Positions 1-4,913 of a stretch of 5,050 bases of DNA are shown here, in pieces; position 1 is the first letter of the stretch, and each line of letters begins with the position of its first letter. This DNA comes from Deltaproteobacteria bacterium. Its GTDB lineage: Bacteria; Desulfobacterota_B; Binatia; UBA9968. The translations under genes and the position numbers were made by a program. The notes under the pieces were generated by a model that made no database searches, was not told where the DNA came from, and saw only the letters and a list, made by a program, of their open reading frames with translations. Where the stretch lies: contig JACZQL010000168.1 in the NCBI GenBank assembly GCA_022545745.1, positions 1-5,050 on the forward strand, written 5' to 3'.

Positions 1-376
1 ATGGCTCCTCCTGCCAACTAATCGAGTACTTACACACCTTGAAACGGTCTTACCCAGGGGCTCCGATATTGCTCCATATCACAGGTAACTGGGCTGTCAA
101 TAAGGAAAGGACATTTTTAGGAAAAGTGTGGTTCCCTGAGTTGAAAACCCCGGTCCTGGCAAGGGATTGAGCGTGCCTTTACCGGAGCTGCCATCCCTTC
201 CCCTCGACAAGCTCGGGGTGGTGAGCAAGGTCGAACCACGCTTCAGTGGCCCCTCGGCTCCCCCAGACAGACACGGTCGAGGAGACATCTCGCACCACAC
301 TTTATGACTGACAGCCTAAGGAAGGGACAAACGTAGGACCACCAAGGGTTGAACCCGATTCCAAAGGGGATTATCC
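1..376. other. Gene-free left flank
   Basis: I see no supportable gene here. The only reading frame of any length (97-300, minus) is rich in Gly, Pro and Ser, has no recognisable motif and no convincing ribosome binding site, and looks like chance. The stretch carries several small inverted repeats: GATAT at 65-69 with ATATC at 76-80, GTGGTTC at 128-134 with GAACCAC at 233-239, and a degraded hairpin element at 201-237 listed separately. It lies downstream of the minus-strand methyltransferase gene, so it would hold that gene's 3' untranslated region and whatever separates it from the next locus. Confidence 0.6.
201..237. repeat. Degenerate CGACAAGCTC-type hairpin repeat
   Basis: The left arm CGACAAGCTC (205-214) faces an imperfect right arm GAGCAAGGTCG (223-233) across a short GT-rich loop. 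The right arm would need to read GAGCTTGTCG to be a perfect partner. The layout resembles the short intergenic palindromes with a core like 'TCGACAAGCTC...GAGC..GTCGAACC' that I recall being scattered in many bacterial genomes. That family match is from memory and was not searched. If correct, this is a decayed copy in the non-coding flank. It may instead be a coincidental small inverted repeat. Confidence 0.35.
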
Positions 377-384
377 CTATCCCC
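366..384 (-). terminator. Possible weak terminator overlapping the metE-like stop
   Basis: GGGGAT (366-371) and ATCCCC (379-384) form a perfect 6-bp stem around a 7-base loop. The stop codon of the methyltransferase (377-379) sits inside the structure. On the minus strand the stem is followed only by TTTGG, so the U-tract is poor. It could act as a weak intrinsic terminator or a 3'-end stabiliser. No stronger candidate is visible just downstream. Confidence 0.3.
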
Positions 385-1522
385 ACACCTGACGCGCTGT
401 CTCCACCACAACCTCCAGCTTTCTCTTTTGGTCATCCTCGCTGATCAGGTTACCCACCACATCAGAGGCAAACCCACACTGTGGACTGATGGCCAGCTGT
501 TCGAGAGGCACATACCGGCTTGCCTCATCGATACGGTGACTGAGATCGTCAGGTGTCTCCATCTCGGGGACCTTGGTGCTAACCAGCCCCAGGACGACCA
601 CCTTGCCCTTGGGCACAAATCGTAAGGGCTCAAATGTCCCAGCCCGCTCAGTGTCGTATTCCAACAAGAATCGGTTGTGGTTTAACTCCGCAAAGAGTCT
701 CTCTGCAATGGCATCGTAGGTTCCCTCGCGATGCCACATGCTCCGCTGGTTTCCCCGGCACAGATGGATCCCAAAGGTCAATCCTTCAAAACCTCGAATG
801 ATCTCATTGTCAGCCCTAAGGGAGCGATTAAAGTTCTCCATGGGATCTTCCCCCCGTTGGCGCATCTCATGGAGAGCGGATGGGTCCACATAGGCGGTAT
901 AACCGGGGGCATCCAGCTGGATATAATTGCAACCGGCTCCCCTCAAGCCACGCACCATTTCACGCTCGATCTCCACCACACCGGCCATGAAATCGTCCAT
1001 GGTTGGGTAGACCGAGGTGGAGGCCTTGAAATCGAACCGCTGGCCTATACGGTCAGGCCCAATGAGTGTTACCTTGGCCGGCCTTTTCGCCACACGGCTA
1101 AGGAAGACATACTCCTCCAAGGGAGCATTCCGCACGAGTCGTAATGGCTCTACAACGGGTCGACGTTGGGCCACTGCGGTCCCCTTTGCCTCGCGGTTTG
1201 GAATTTCCCAGCGTTGAAGTGGACTAGAGCCCTCGACCCTTCTTTCATAGAATTGGATATCCGCTCGACCCGTGTCAAATCCCGTGACAGAAGTCCCAAA
1301 GCTGTCCTGGAAGTTAAGCCGACGGAACTCGCCGTCGGTGACCACGTCCAACCCGACACCCTCTTGCATTTCCACCGCCTGGCGTATGGCGTCATTCTCC
1401 ACACGGCGCAACTCATCGGCGCCGATTTCCCCTAGATCGTAGCGGGTACGGACCTGCTTGAGATGAGCGGGACGGAGAAGACTCCCGACAATATCGGTCC
1501 TAATTTTTGCTAGGTCACTCAC
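377..1522 (-). CDS. MetE-family (core-only) methyltransferase
   Basis: Predicted cytosolic zinc-dependent thiol methyltransferase of the cobalamin-independent methionine synthase (MetE/COG0620) family, 381 aa. Only the catalytic C-terminal barrel is present; the duplicated N-terminal half of full-length MetE (about 750 aa) is absent. The length matches YxjG/YxjH-type paralogues (about 375-380 aa), so the gene is not truncated. Visible landmarks are 'VGSLLRP' near residues 12-18, 'VTDGEFRR' at 61-68, 'IQLDAPG' at 201-207, and the four expected zinc ligands: His253 and Cys255 in 'HLCRGN', Glu288 in 'LEYD' and Cys349 in 'SPQCGF'. The start is GTG (1520-1522), preceded by GAGGTG at 1528-1533 with 5-base spacing. 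The family normally methylates homocysteine to methionine. Core-only members may use a donor other than methyltetrahydrofolate, or another thiol, so the substrate is unproven. It is the last minus-strand gene, 143 bases after the binding-protein gene, and probably a separate unit. Confidence 0.9.
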   Translation of the reverse strand: MSDLAKIRTDIVGSLLRPAHLKQVRTRYDLGEIGADELRRVENDAIRQAVEMQEGVGLDVVTDGEFRRLNFQDSFGTSVTGFDTGRADIQFYERRVEGSSPLQRWEIPNREAKGTAVAQRRPVVEPLRLVRNAPLEEYVFLSRVAKRPAKVTLIGPDRIGQRFDFKASTSVYPTMDDFMAGVVEIEREMVRGLRGAGCNYIQLDAPGYTAYVDPSALHEMRQRGEDPMENFNRSLRADNEIIRGFEGLTFGIHLCRGNQRSMWHREGTYDAIAERLFAELNHNRFLLEYDTERAGTFEPLRFVPKGKVVVLGLVSTKVPEMETPDDLSHRIDEASRYVPLEQLAISPQCGFASDVVGNLISEDDQKRKLEVVVETARQVWG

Positions 1523-1527
1523 ATCGG

Positions 1528-1533
1528 CACCTC
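1528..1533 (-). promoter_or_regulatory. Ribosome binding site for the metE-like gene
   Basis: On the minus strand GAGGTG lies 5 bases before the GTG start codon at 1522. It decides the start: the nearby ATG (1522-1524) is out of frame and runs straight into TGA. Confidence 0.65.
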
Positions 1534-1570
1534 ACATCGAAAAATTAGTTTCACAAGCGATCCACACCTG

Positions 1571-1589
1571 GAGAAGATTCCCTCTTCTC
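1571..1589 (-). other. Perfect hairpin upstream of the metE-like gene
   Basis: GAGAAGA (1571-1577) and TCTTCTC (1583-1589) form a perfect 7-bp stem with a 5-base loop, about 50 bases before the GTG start of the methyltransferase. No U-run follows on either strand, so it is not a standard terminator. It may be a leader structure or a protein-binding palindrome. I do not see a SAM or cobalamin riboswitch in this 143-base spacer, nor a convincing sigma-70 promoter. Confidence 0.4.
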
Positions 1590-1625
1590 AAGGGCGGACC
1601 GATTCAATCTTTTGCAATGAGAAAT

Positions 1626-1642
1626 GCCCTCAAAGGAGGGGC
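1626..1642 (-). terminator. Possible terminator after the binding-protein gene
   Basis: On the minus strand, GCCCCTC and GAGGGC pair (one bulged base) around a CTTT loop, starting about 24 bases past the binding-protein stop codon. The following ATTTCTCATT is only partly U-rich. This would end the hemH/binding-protein transcript before the methyltransferase gene. The stem is short, so the call is tentative. Confidence 0.4.
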
Positions 1643-1665
1643 TATTCAGCGAAGGTAACGGGCCA

Positions 1666-2679
1666 CTATAATTTTACTTTTTCAGCGTACAGGTTTTCGA
1701 TGAAGCCAATGGCCTTGAGCTCGTCCAAAAAGCGTAGATCAAACAAATCGTCCGTCTTTAGCTTCCTCGCCTTCCGATCAATCACAGTGGCCGCATCGAT
1801 GATTGCCTGCACTGACTCTGGATTAGGGACAGGCCAGGGTTCCAGTTGAGCCGCATAGGAGGCATACATGGTCTCGAGGGCAGCGGGATCAGCGACAGAG
1901 ACATGTTCTCCTATGATCCTAATGCTCTCACTCGGGTGGGTTAAAAAATAGTGAATGGCTGTCAGGTACCCTTTCATAAAGCGCCTGAAGGATTCATAAT
2001 CTCTGTTAATGTTGGAACGGGTTGTCATCAAGAGTGACGAAATGATGGGGACCTCTTTCACATCGAGCACCTTGAGCCCCAGCTTTTCTGCCTCGAATGC
2101 GACATTGGGGCTTAAGGGGGCACCTTGGATGAGGTTCTTTGCGAGGGCAGCTGCCCGAGCCGGCGAGTACCCTACGGTCACCATTTCCACCTCTTGGACC
2201 GGATCGATCCCAGCACGCCGCAGGACGACCCTGGCAATGAGATCCGATCTCCCCCCCAGTCTCGACATGCCGACCTTTTTCCCTTTGAGCTGTTTGATGG
2301 ATTGAATTTCGGACGAAACACCAAATCTGTAATGAGTTTGGTTCACATGGGAACCAAGGAAGACAATATCCTGTCCTCCGATGATGTGCTGCATGGCAAG
2401 GACGGGATTGCCCGAACCAAAGAATATATCAACGCCAAGCAAGGCTTGAATCCCACCAATCGACGGGTCCTGAATAAAGATTTCTTCTACTTCAACTTTA
2501 TACTGCTTAAACAGGCCGGCCTGATTGCCCACCCAAGCAACCGTGGTCGCAACACCAACACCGTCATAGGCCAGTCTTAATTTTTTTAGTTTTTGTTCCC
2601 CAAAGGCCGAGGAAGCACACAGCAAAAATGCGCACACCCCGGTGGCAAGAAATCTGATCCATTTCCTGAATGATTTCAT
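1666..2679 (-). CDS. NMT1/THI5-like (SsuA-type) ABC substrate-binding protein
   Basis: Predicted periplasmic solute-binding protein, 337 aa from the chosen ATG. Residues 1-27 form a signal peptide: a Lys/Arg-rich start, a hydrophobic stretch at about 10-22, and a likely cleavage after Ala-Phe-Gly. The cysteine at 21 follows Leu-Leu and does not form a proper lipobox. The mature part follows the SsuA/TauA/NMT1 pattern: 'LRLAYDGVGVATTVAWVGNQ' at 35-53, 'GLFKQYKVEVEEIFIQ' at 55-70, 'LKGKKVGMSRLGGRSD' at 131-146, 'VLRRAGIDP' at 152-160 and a C-terminal helical lobe with 'FLDELKAIGFIENLYAEKV'. Relatives bind sulfonates, nitrate, pyrimidine precursors or unknown organic solutes; the ligand cannot be read here. 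No permease or ATPase gene is in the window, so it is an orphan. A TTG two codons upstream (2683-2685) is an alternative start: the purine-rich GGAAGGGG lies only about 4 bases from TTG but about 10 from ATG. It follows hemH by 66 bases on the same strand. Confidence 0.88.
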   Translation of the reverse strand: MKSFRKWIRFLATGVCAFLLCASSAFGEQKLKKLRLAYDGVGVATTVAWVGNQAGLFKQYKVEVEEIFIQDPSIGGIQALLGVDIFFGSGNPVLAMQHIIGGQDIVFLGSHVNQTHYRFGVSSEIQSIKQLKGKKVGMSRLGGRSDLIARVVLRRAGIDPVQEVEMVTVGYSPARAAALAKNLIQGAPLSPNVAFEAEKLGLKVLDVKEVPIISSLLMTTRSNINRDYESFRRFMKGYLTAIHYFLTHPSESIRIIGEHVSVADPAALETMYASYAAQLEPWPVPNPESVQAIIDAATVIDRKARKLKTDDLFDLRFLDELKAIGFIENLYAEKVKL

Positions 2680-2694
2680 GGCCAAAGATCCCCT

Positions 2695-2710
2695 TCCTAT
2701 ATAAATAGGA
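2695..2710. promoter_or_regulatory. Small inverted repeat at the binding-protein translation signal
   Basis: TCCTAT (2695-2700) and ATAGGA (2705-2710) are perfect 6-base arms around ATAA. On the minus strand the second arm, ATAGGA, runs into the GGAAGGGG ribosome binding stretch of the binding-protein gene. A hairpin here could partly hide that site, or the AT-rich palindrome could be an operator. I find no matching -35 box at a proper distance, so a promoter is not claimed. Confidence 0.3.
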
Positions 2711-2745
2711 TACCTGCACCCCTGCCACCCCCCTCGCGCTCCAGG

Positions 2746-3690
2746 TCACCTCGCTGTCGGCCCTACAGCCTTCATTTCTCTTTTTACTAGATCTGCGAGC
2801 ATCCCCACGAAAATGGGGTGGTCATTGACCGCGGTGGCACGATGGAAACGAAGCCCAATCTTCTCGGCCACTTTCCGCGCCTCCAGATCTAGGTCGTACT
2901 GAACTTCTACATGCTCACAGACGAATCCGATGGGGACCACCACTACGTCTTCGCAGCCCTTCTTGGCCAGATCGCGCAGCACATCGCAGATGTCCGGTTC
3001 CAGCCAGGGGTCTCTCGGCGAGCCGCTACGGCTCTGATAGGCCACCGACCAATTTGTATGACCAACCCCTTCCGCCACGGCCCGTGCTGCCTCGGTGAAT
3101 TGGGACGCATATTGAGATCCTCCTGCCATGGACTTTGGAATGCTATGGGCCGTGAAGACGACAGGTGTCGCCTGCTGTTTAGCTGGCGTAACCTCGGATA
3201 GGGCACCGGTCAAAGTAGTCGCTACGGCATCGATAAAAAGGGGATGACTGGCCCATCCCGAAGTGAATGAGACCTCTGGTGCCCCGCGACCTACCTTCCC
3301 ACAGGCGACACCAACATCGCTCATATAGCGATCCCAGGAGGCTTCGGCCTGAAATGCGGCAAGGATGATGCCCAGCGCACGGCGGTGGCCCTTGTTTTTC
3401 ATCTCGGTCAACGTCTCATGAAGGAAGGGGTGCCAGTTGCGCATGCCAACATAGACAGGGAGGGGAATTCCATCATCCGCTAAAAGTCGGGCCAGGGCAC
3501 CAGCCTGGCGAAAGGTAAGCTCGTTGAGCGGCGAGCGGCCACCCATCAGTTCATAGTGGTGAGTGACCTCTTCGATACGATCTTTTGGGATGTTACGCCC
3601 CGCGGTGACGACCTCAAGAAAGGGGCGAATTTCCTCTGGTTTTTCGGGTCCTCCAAAGGCGATTAAAAGGATCGAGTCAAACACACTCAT
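2746..3690 (-). CDS. hemH: Ferrochelatase (HemH/CpfC family)
   Basis: Ferrochelatase, 314 aa, inserting ferrous iron into a porphyrin in the last part of haem synthesis; cytosolic or membrane-associated. The N-terminal signature 'LLIAFGGPEKPEEIRPFLE' covers 8-26, followed by 'YELMGGRSPLNELT' at 46-59 and 'PVYVGMRNWHPF' at 78-89. The catalytic His182 lies in 'FTAHSIP' and the conserved acidic residue Glu262 in 'GFVCEHVEVQYDLD' at 255-268. 'YQSRSGSPRDPWLEPDI' at 218-234 is the usual substrate-cleft segment. Length and N-terminus resemble the Gram-positive and actinobacterial coproporphyrin ferrochelatases, so the substrate may be coproporphyrin III rather than protoporphyrin IX; this is an inference. 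Phe12 occupies the place of the Bacillus iron-ligand tyrosine. The C-terminal cysteine cluster of [2Fe-2S]-bearing members is absent, and no hydrophobic tail is present. The ATG has no obvious Shine-Dalgarno. No other hem gene is nearby. Confidence 0.95.
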   Translation of the reverse strand: MSVFDSILLIAFGGPEKPEEIRPFLEVVTAGRNIPKDRIEEVTHHYELMGGRSPLNELTFRQAGALARLLADDGIPLPVYVGMRNWHPFLHETLTEMKNKGHRRALGIILAAFQAEASWDRYMSDVGVACGKVGRGAPEVSFTSGWASHPLFIDAVATTLTGALSEVTPAKQQATPVVFTAHSIPKSMAGGSQYASQFTEAARAVAEGVGHTNWSVAYQSRSGSPRDPWLEPDICDVLRDLAKKGCEDVVVVPIGFVCEHVEVQYDLDLEARKVAEKIGLRFHRATAVNDHPIFVGMLADLVKREMKAVGPTAR

Positions 3691-3701
3691 TATAGAGAGT
3701 T

Positions 3702-3719
3702 GGAATCATATACGATTCC
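3702..3719. promoter_or_regulatory. Inverted repeat just before the hemH start
   Basis: GGAATC (3702-3707) and GATTCC (3714-3719) are perfect 6-base arms 6 bases apart, ending 11 bases upstream of the hemH ATG. Centre-to-centre spacing of the arms is 12 bases, near one helical turn, as in many dimeric repressor sites. In mRNA it would instead form a hairpin where the ribosome binding site should be, and no GGAGG-like site is seen there. Its function is inferred from position only. Confidence 0.4.
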
Positions 3720-3741
3720 GCAATGCATGAATAGAGACAGG

Positions 3742-3755
3742 CTTCCTTGCGGAAG
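3742..3755 (-). other. GNRA-capped hairpin in the hemH upstream region
   Basis: On the minus strand CTTCC-GCAA-GGAAG forms a 5-bp stem closed by a GCAA tetraloop (GNRA type), about 50 bases before the hemH ATG. GNRA loops are unusually stable in RNA, so if this stretch is transcribed it is a plausible leader element. No known riboswitch is recognised. Confidence 0.35.
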
Positions 3756-3790
3756 GGACGGGGGGAACTGGATAACGCGGAGAACTCAAT

Positions 3791-3818
3791 TGAGGGGGAA
3801 GCATGAACCCCCCCCTCA
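3791..3818 (-). terminator. G/C-rich stem-loop after the exported-protein gene
   Basis: TGAGGGGG (3791-3798) pairs perfectly with CCCCCTCA (3811-3818) across a 12-base loop, about 50 bases beyond the stop of the small exported protein. On the minus strand it is followed by ATTGAGTTCT, a weak U-tract. It is the best terminator candidate between this gene and hemH. The adjoining palindrome CTCAATTGAG (3785-3794) overlaps the stem base. Confidence 0.45.
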
Positions 3819-3870
3819 GCTTAAGTTCAAAGTCACAGGAAAGGAAAAAAGCAAACGCTCTAAAGCGCGC

Positions 3871-4344
3871 TTATTTCTTTTTCTTCTTAGCTGCCTTGGC
3901 CTTCTTGAAGACCAGTTTGCCTACGGCAAGCTCATTGCCATCATCATCGACCGCGGTCATCTCATGCGTGCCTATGGTCACAAGCTTCCTGCGAATTTCC
4001 CGATTCAGGGTCCATACGGTGGCGAAGGATCCGTTCGCATTGGCTATGGGCCGAGGCTTTACCAGATAGCTGATGTCCGAGAGCACACCACCCATCATGA
4101 TGCGCAGCCCGATCTCCTGATTGGGCTTGAAACCCGAGCCAGTGATAAAGGCCTGGACCCTTCTCTTGTACTCGACCTTTTTCGGCAATATGGTCACTTC
4201 CGGCCCGGCCATTCCGGCTGCTATGGCTACCGAGTCCTGCGCGCCACTCAACCACGCAACTGGAGCTGCGCTGCTCAGGACAGAAAGAAAGAAGGCTGCA
4301 CCAAGGATTGCTGCAATCCTGGTTAGTCTTGTTTTGTGAATCAT
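3871..4344 (-). CDS. Small exported Ig-like-fold protein with lysine tail
   Basis: 157-aa predicted exported protein of unknown function. Residues 1 to about 36 form a signal peptide: His-Lys-Thr-Arg start, a hydrophobic stretch at about 10-31, and Ala-rich cleavage options near 27-36. Residues about 47-147 look like a single beta-sandwich of the Ig/IPT (TIG) kind: 'ITGSGFKPNQEIGLRI' at 67-82, 'ANANGSFATVWTL' at 101-113, then 'GTHEMTAVDDDGNELA' at 125-140. That is the usual pattern of a 'G-GF-PG' turn, 'A--NGSF' strand and 'G-H-LTA-D--G' strand. The last eleven residues, from Lys147, are nearly all Lys and Ala and end in five lysines. Such a cationic tail might bind nucleic acid, acidic polysaccharide or a membrane surface, but this is untested. 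The start at 4344 is fixed by GGGAGGT (4351-4357) six bases upstream. An upstream in-frame ATG at 4395 lies ahead of the probable transcription start and is rejected. No cysteines and no membrane anchor are seen in the mature part. Confidence 0.8.
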   Translation of the reverse strand: MIHKTRLTRIAAILGAAFFLSVLSSAAPVAWLSGAQDSVAIAAGMAGPEVTILPKKVEYKRRVQAFITGSGFKPNQEIGLRIMMGGVLSDISYLVKPRPIANANGSFATVWTLNREIRRKLVTIGTHEMTAVDDDGNELAVGKLVFKKAKAAKKKKK

Positions 4345-4350
4345 TGCCGT

Positions 4351-4357
4351 ACCTCCC
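4351..4357 (-). promoter_or_regulatory. Ribosome binding site of the exported-protein gene
   Basis: GGGAGGT on the minus strand, 6 bases before the ATG at 4342-4344. It is near-ideal in sequence and spacing, and it picks this start over the longer frame from 4395. Confidence 0.85.
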
Positions 4358-4365
4358 GCTAAAAA

Positions 4366-4380
4366 TTTTCGAAGCGAAAA
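4366..4380 (-). other. Leader hairpin of the exported-protein mRNA
   Basis: On the minus strand TTTTCG-CTT-CGAAAA gives a perfect 6-bp stem followed by a short T-run (TTTTT). It lies at or immediately after the predicted transcription start, between promoter and ribosome binding site. It may stabilise the 5' end; it is too close to the start to be an ordinary attenuator. Confidence 0.35.
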
Positions 4381-4382
4381 GC

Positions 4383-4412
4383 AGTATAGTAACACAAAGT
4401 ATTCCTTGTCAA
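4383..4412 (-). promoter_or_regulatory. Sigma-70 promoter of the exported-protein gene
   Basis: On the minus strand a perfect -35 box TTGACA (4407-4412) is followed, after 18 bases, by the -10 box TATACT (4383-4388, five of six consensus). Transcription would start near 4376, giving a leader of about 30 bases. This is the strongest promoter in the window and suggests good constitutive expression. Confidence 0.8.
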
Positions 4413-4499
4413 GGGGGGGTCTATGCCACCCGTGACTTTTTTATTCCGCTCCCTTTTGGGACCCAAATACGCGTGGCGGCCCCTTTGTCTGAGATGTGC

Positions 4500-4527
4500 T
4501 TGATTTCGCCCCTCACATCATTATAAA
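4500..4527 (+). promoter_or_regulatory. Sigma-70 promoter of the zinc-ribbon gene
   Basis: A -35-like TTGATT (4500-4505) and a -10-like TATAAA (4522-4527) are separated by 16 bases, with predicted start near 4534 and a leader of just under 50 bases. Together with the minus-strand promoter at 4383-4412 it makes a divergent control region. Between them, TTTGGG (4455-4460) and CCCAAA (4462-4467) form a small palindrome whose role is unknown. Confidence 0.55.
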
Positions 4528-4567
4528 GTGAAAATATGTTGGAGTTGTTGTTTTTTGAAGCGTTGAT

Positions 4568-4573
4568 AAGGAG
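4568..4573 (+). promoter_or_regulatory. Ribosome binding site of the zinc-ribbon gene
   Basis: AAGGAG, 8 bases before the ATG at 4582. A strong Shine-Dalgarno at a normal distance supports this short gene. Confidence 0.8.
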
Positions 4574-4581
4574 AAGCGGAT

Positions 4582-4764
4582 ATGGAGCTGCCGAAATGCC
4601 AGAAGTGTAATGATGGCCTGTTGATCCCGTTATCCGACTATGGGCAGGAGGGAGCTTCCGTGACGTTCAAGGCCTGGGCGTGCACCAACCCAGAGTGTGG
4701 ATTCTCTCTCAGGGTTGACAAGGGAGAGGTCACCTACGGGAAAAAAATCGATCACAAGCATTAA
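4582..4764 (+). CDS. Small zinc-ribbon protein
   Basis: 60-aa predicted cytosolic protein of unknown role. Two cysteine pairs, Cys6/Cys9 ('KCQKC') and Cys34/Cys39 ('CTNPEC' followed by Gly-Phe), fit a single rubredoxin-like zinc ribbon. Between them runs a hydrophobic/acidic stretch (10-33) with 'TFKAWAC', which resembles the second beta-strand of many 'C--C-G-L------W-C-N--CGY' ribbons. The C-terminus ends in 'GKKIDHKH', with two His that could add metal affinity. No signal peptide or membrane segment. The ATG follows AAGGAG (4568-4573) by 8 bases, and a plausible promoter lies just upstream, so the short frame is credible as a gene. Such mini-ribbons bind nucleic acid or protein partners, but no specific partner can be named. 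It is the only plus-strand gene and diverges from the exported-protein gene. Confidence 0.75.
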   Translation: MELPKCQKCNDGLLIPLSDYGQEGASVTFKAWACTNPECGFSLRVDKGEVTYGKKIDHKH

Positions 4765-4913
4765 CGGAAGTCCCCTCAACTTTAAAGCCCAAAAGTGGGA
4801 ATGGTGACTGAAACGTCTTCCTACCCATCACTGGTGCCTCTTTAACATCTATCCCATTAGATTCATCATCCCTTTTACGTTTCCTGGACTTGTGTCACCC
4901 ATGGCATCCCCTC
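4765..4913. other. Gene-free stretch downstream of the zinc-ribbon gene
   Basis: I see no gene and no good terminator here. The only stem candidate is a 4-bp CCCA/TGGG (4788-4799), too weak to call. The sequence is relatively pyrimidine-rich on the plus strand and leads into the repeat element at 4914. Confidence 0.55.

Noticed and set aside
97..300. 67-codon minus-strand reading frame in the left flank
   Set aside because: Composition dominated by Gly, Pro and Ser, no motif, no clear ribosome binding site, and it overlaps the degenerate palindrome.
731..1144. 137-codon plus-strand frame inside the methyltransferase gene
   Set aside because: It is antisense to a gene with clear catalytic motifs and shows no protein-like motif of its own.
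1523..1665. SAM riboswitch ahead of the methyltransferase
   Set aside because: The spacer has only two simple hairpins and I do not see the multi-helix core.
2617..2625. Possible lipobox cysteine in the binding-protein signal peptide
   Set aside because: The cysteine follows Leu-Leu rather than the small residue needed at -1, and a normal Ala-Phe-Gly cleavage site lies just after it.
2746..3690. [2Fe-2S] cluster in ferrochelatase
   Set aside because: The clustered C-terminal cysteines are absent; the cysteines present (130, 235, 246, 258) are scattered.
3700..4326. 208-codon plus-strand frame opposite the exported-protein gene
   Set aside because: It crosses the hemH upstream repeat and the terminator stem and is antisense to a gene with a good promoter, ribosome binding site and signal peptide.
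4345..4395. Longer N-terminus for the exported protein, starting at the ATG at 4395
   Set aside because: That ATG lies upstream of the predicted transcription start and its frame runs through the -10 box; the ATG at 4344 has an ideal ribosome binding site and begins a clean signal peptide.
4308..4526. 72-codon plus-strand frame across the divergent promoter region
   Set aside because: It overlaps the start of the exported-protein gene and both promoters and has no recognisable features.
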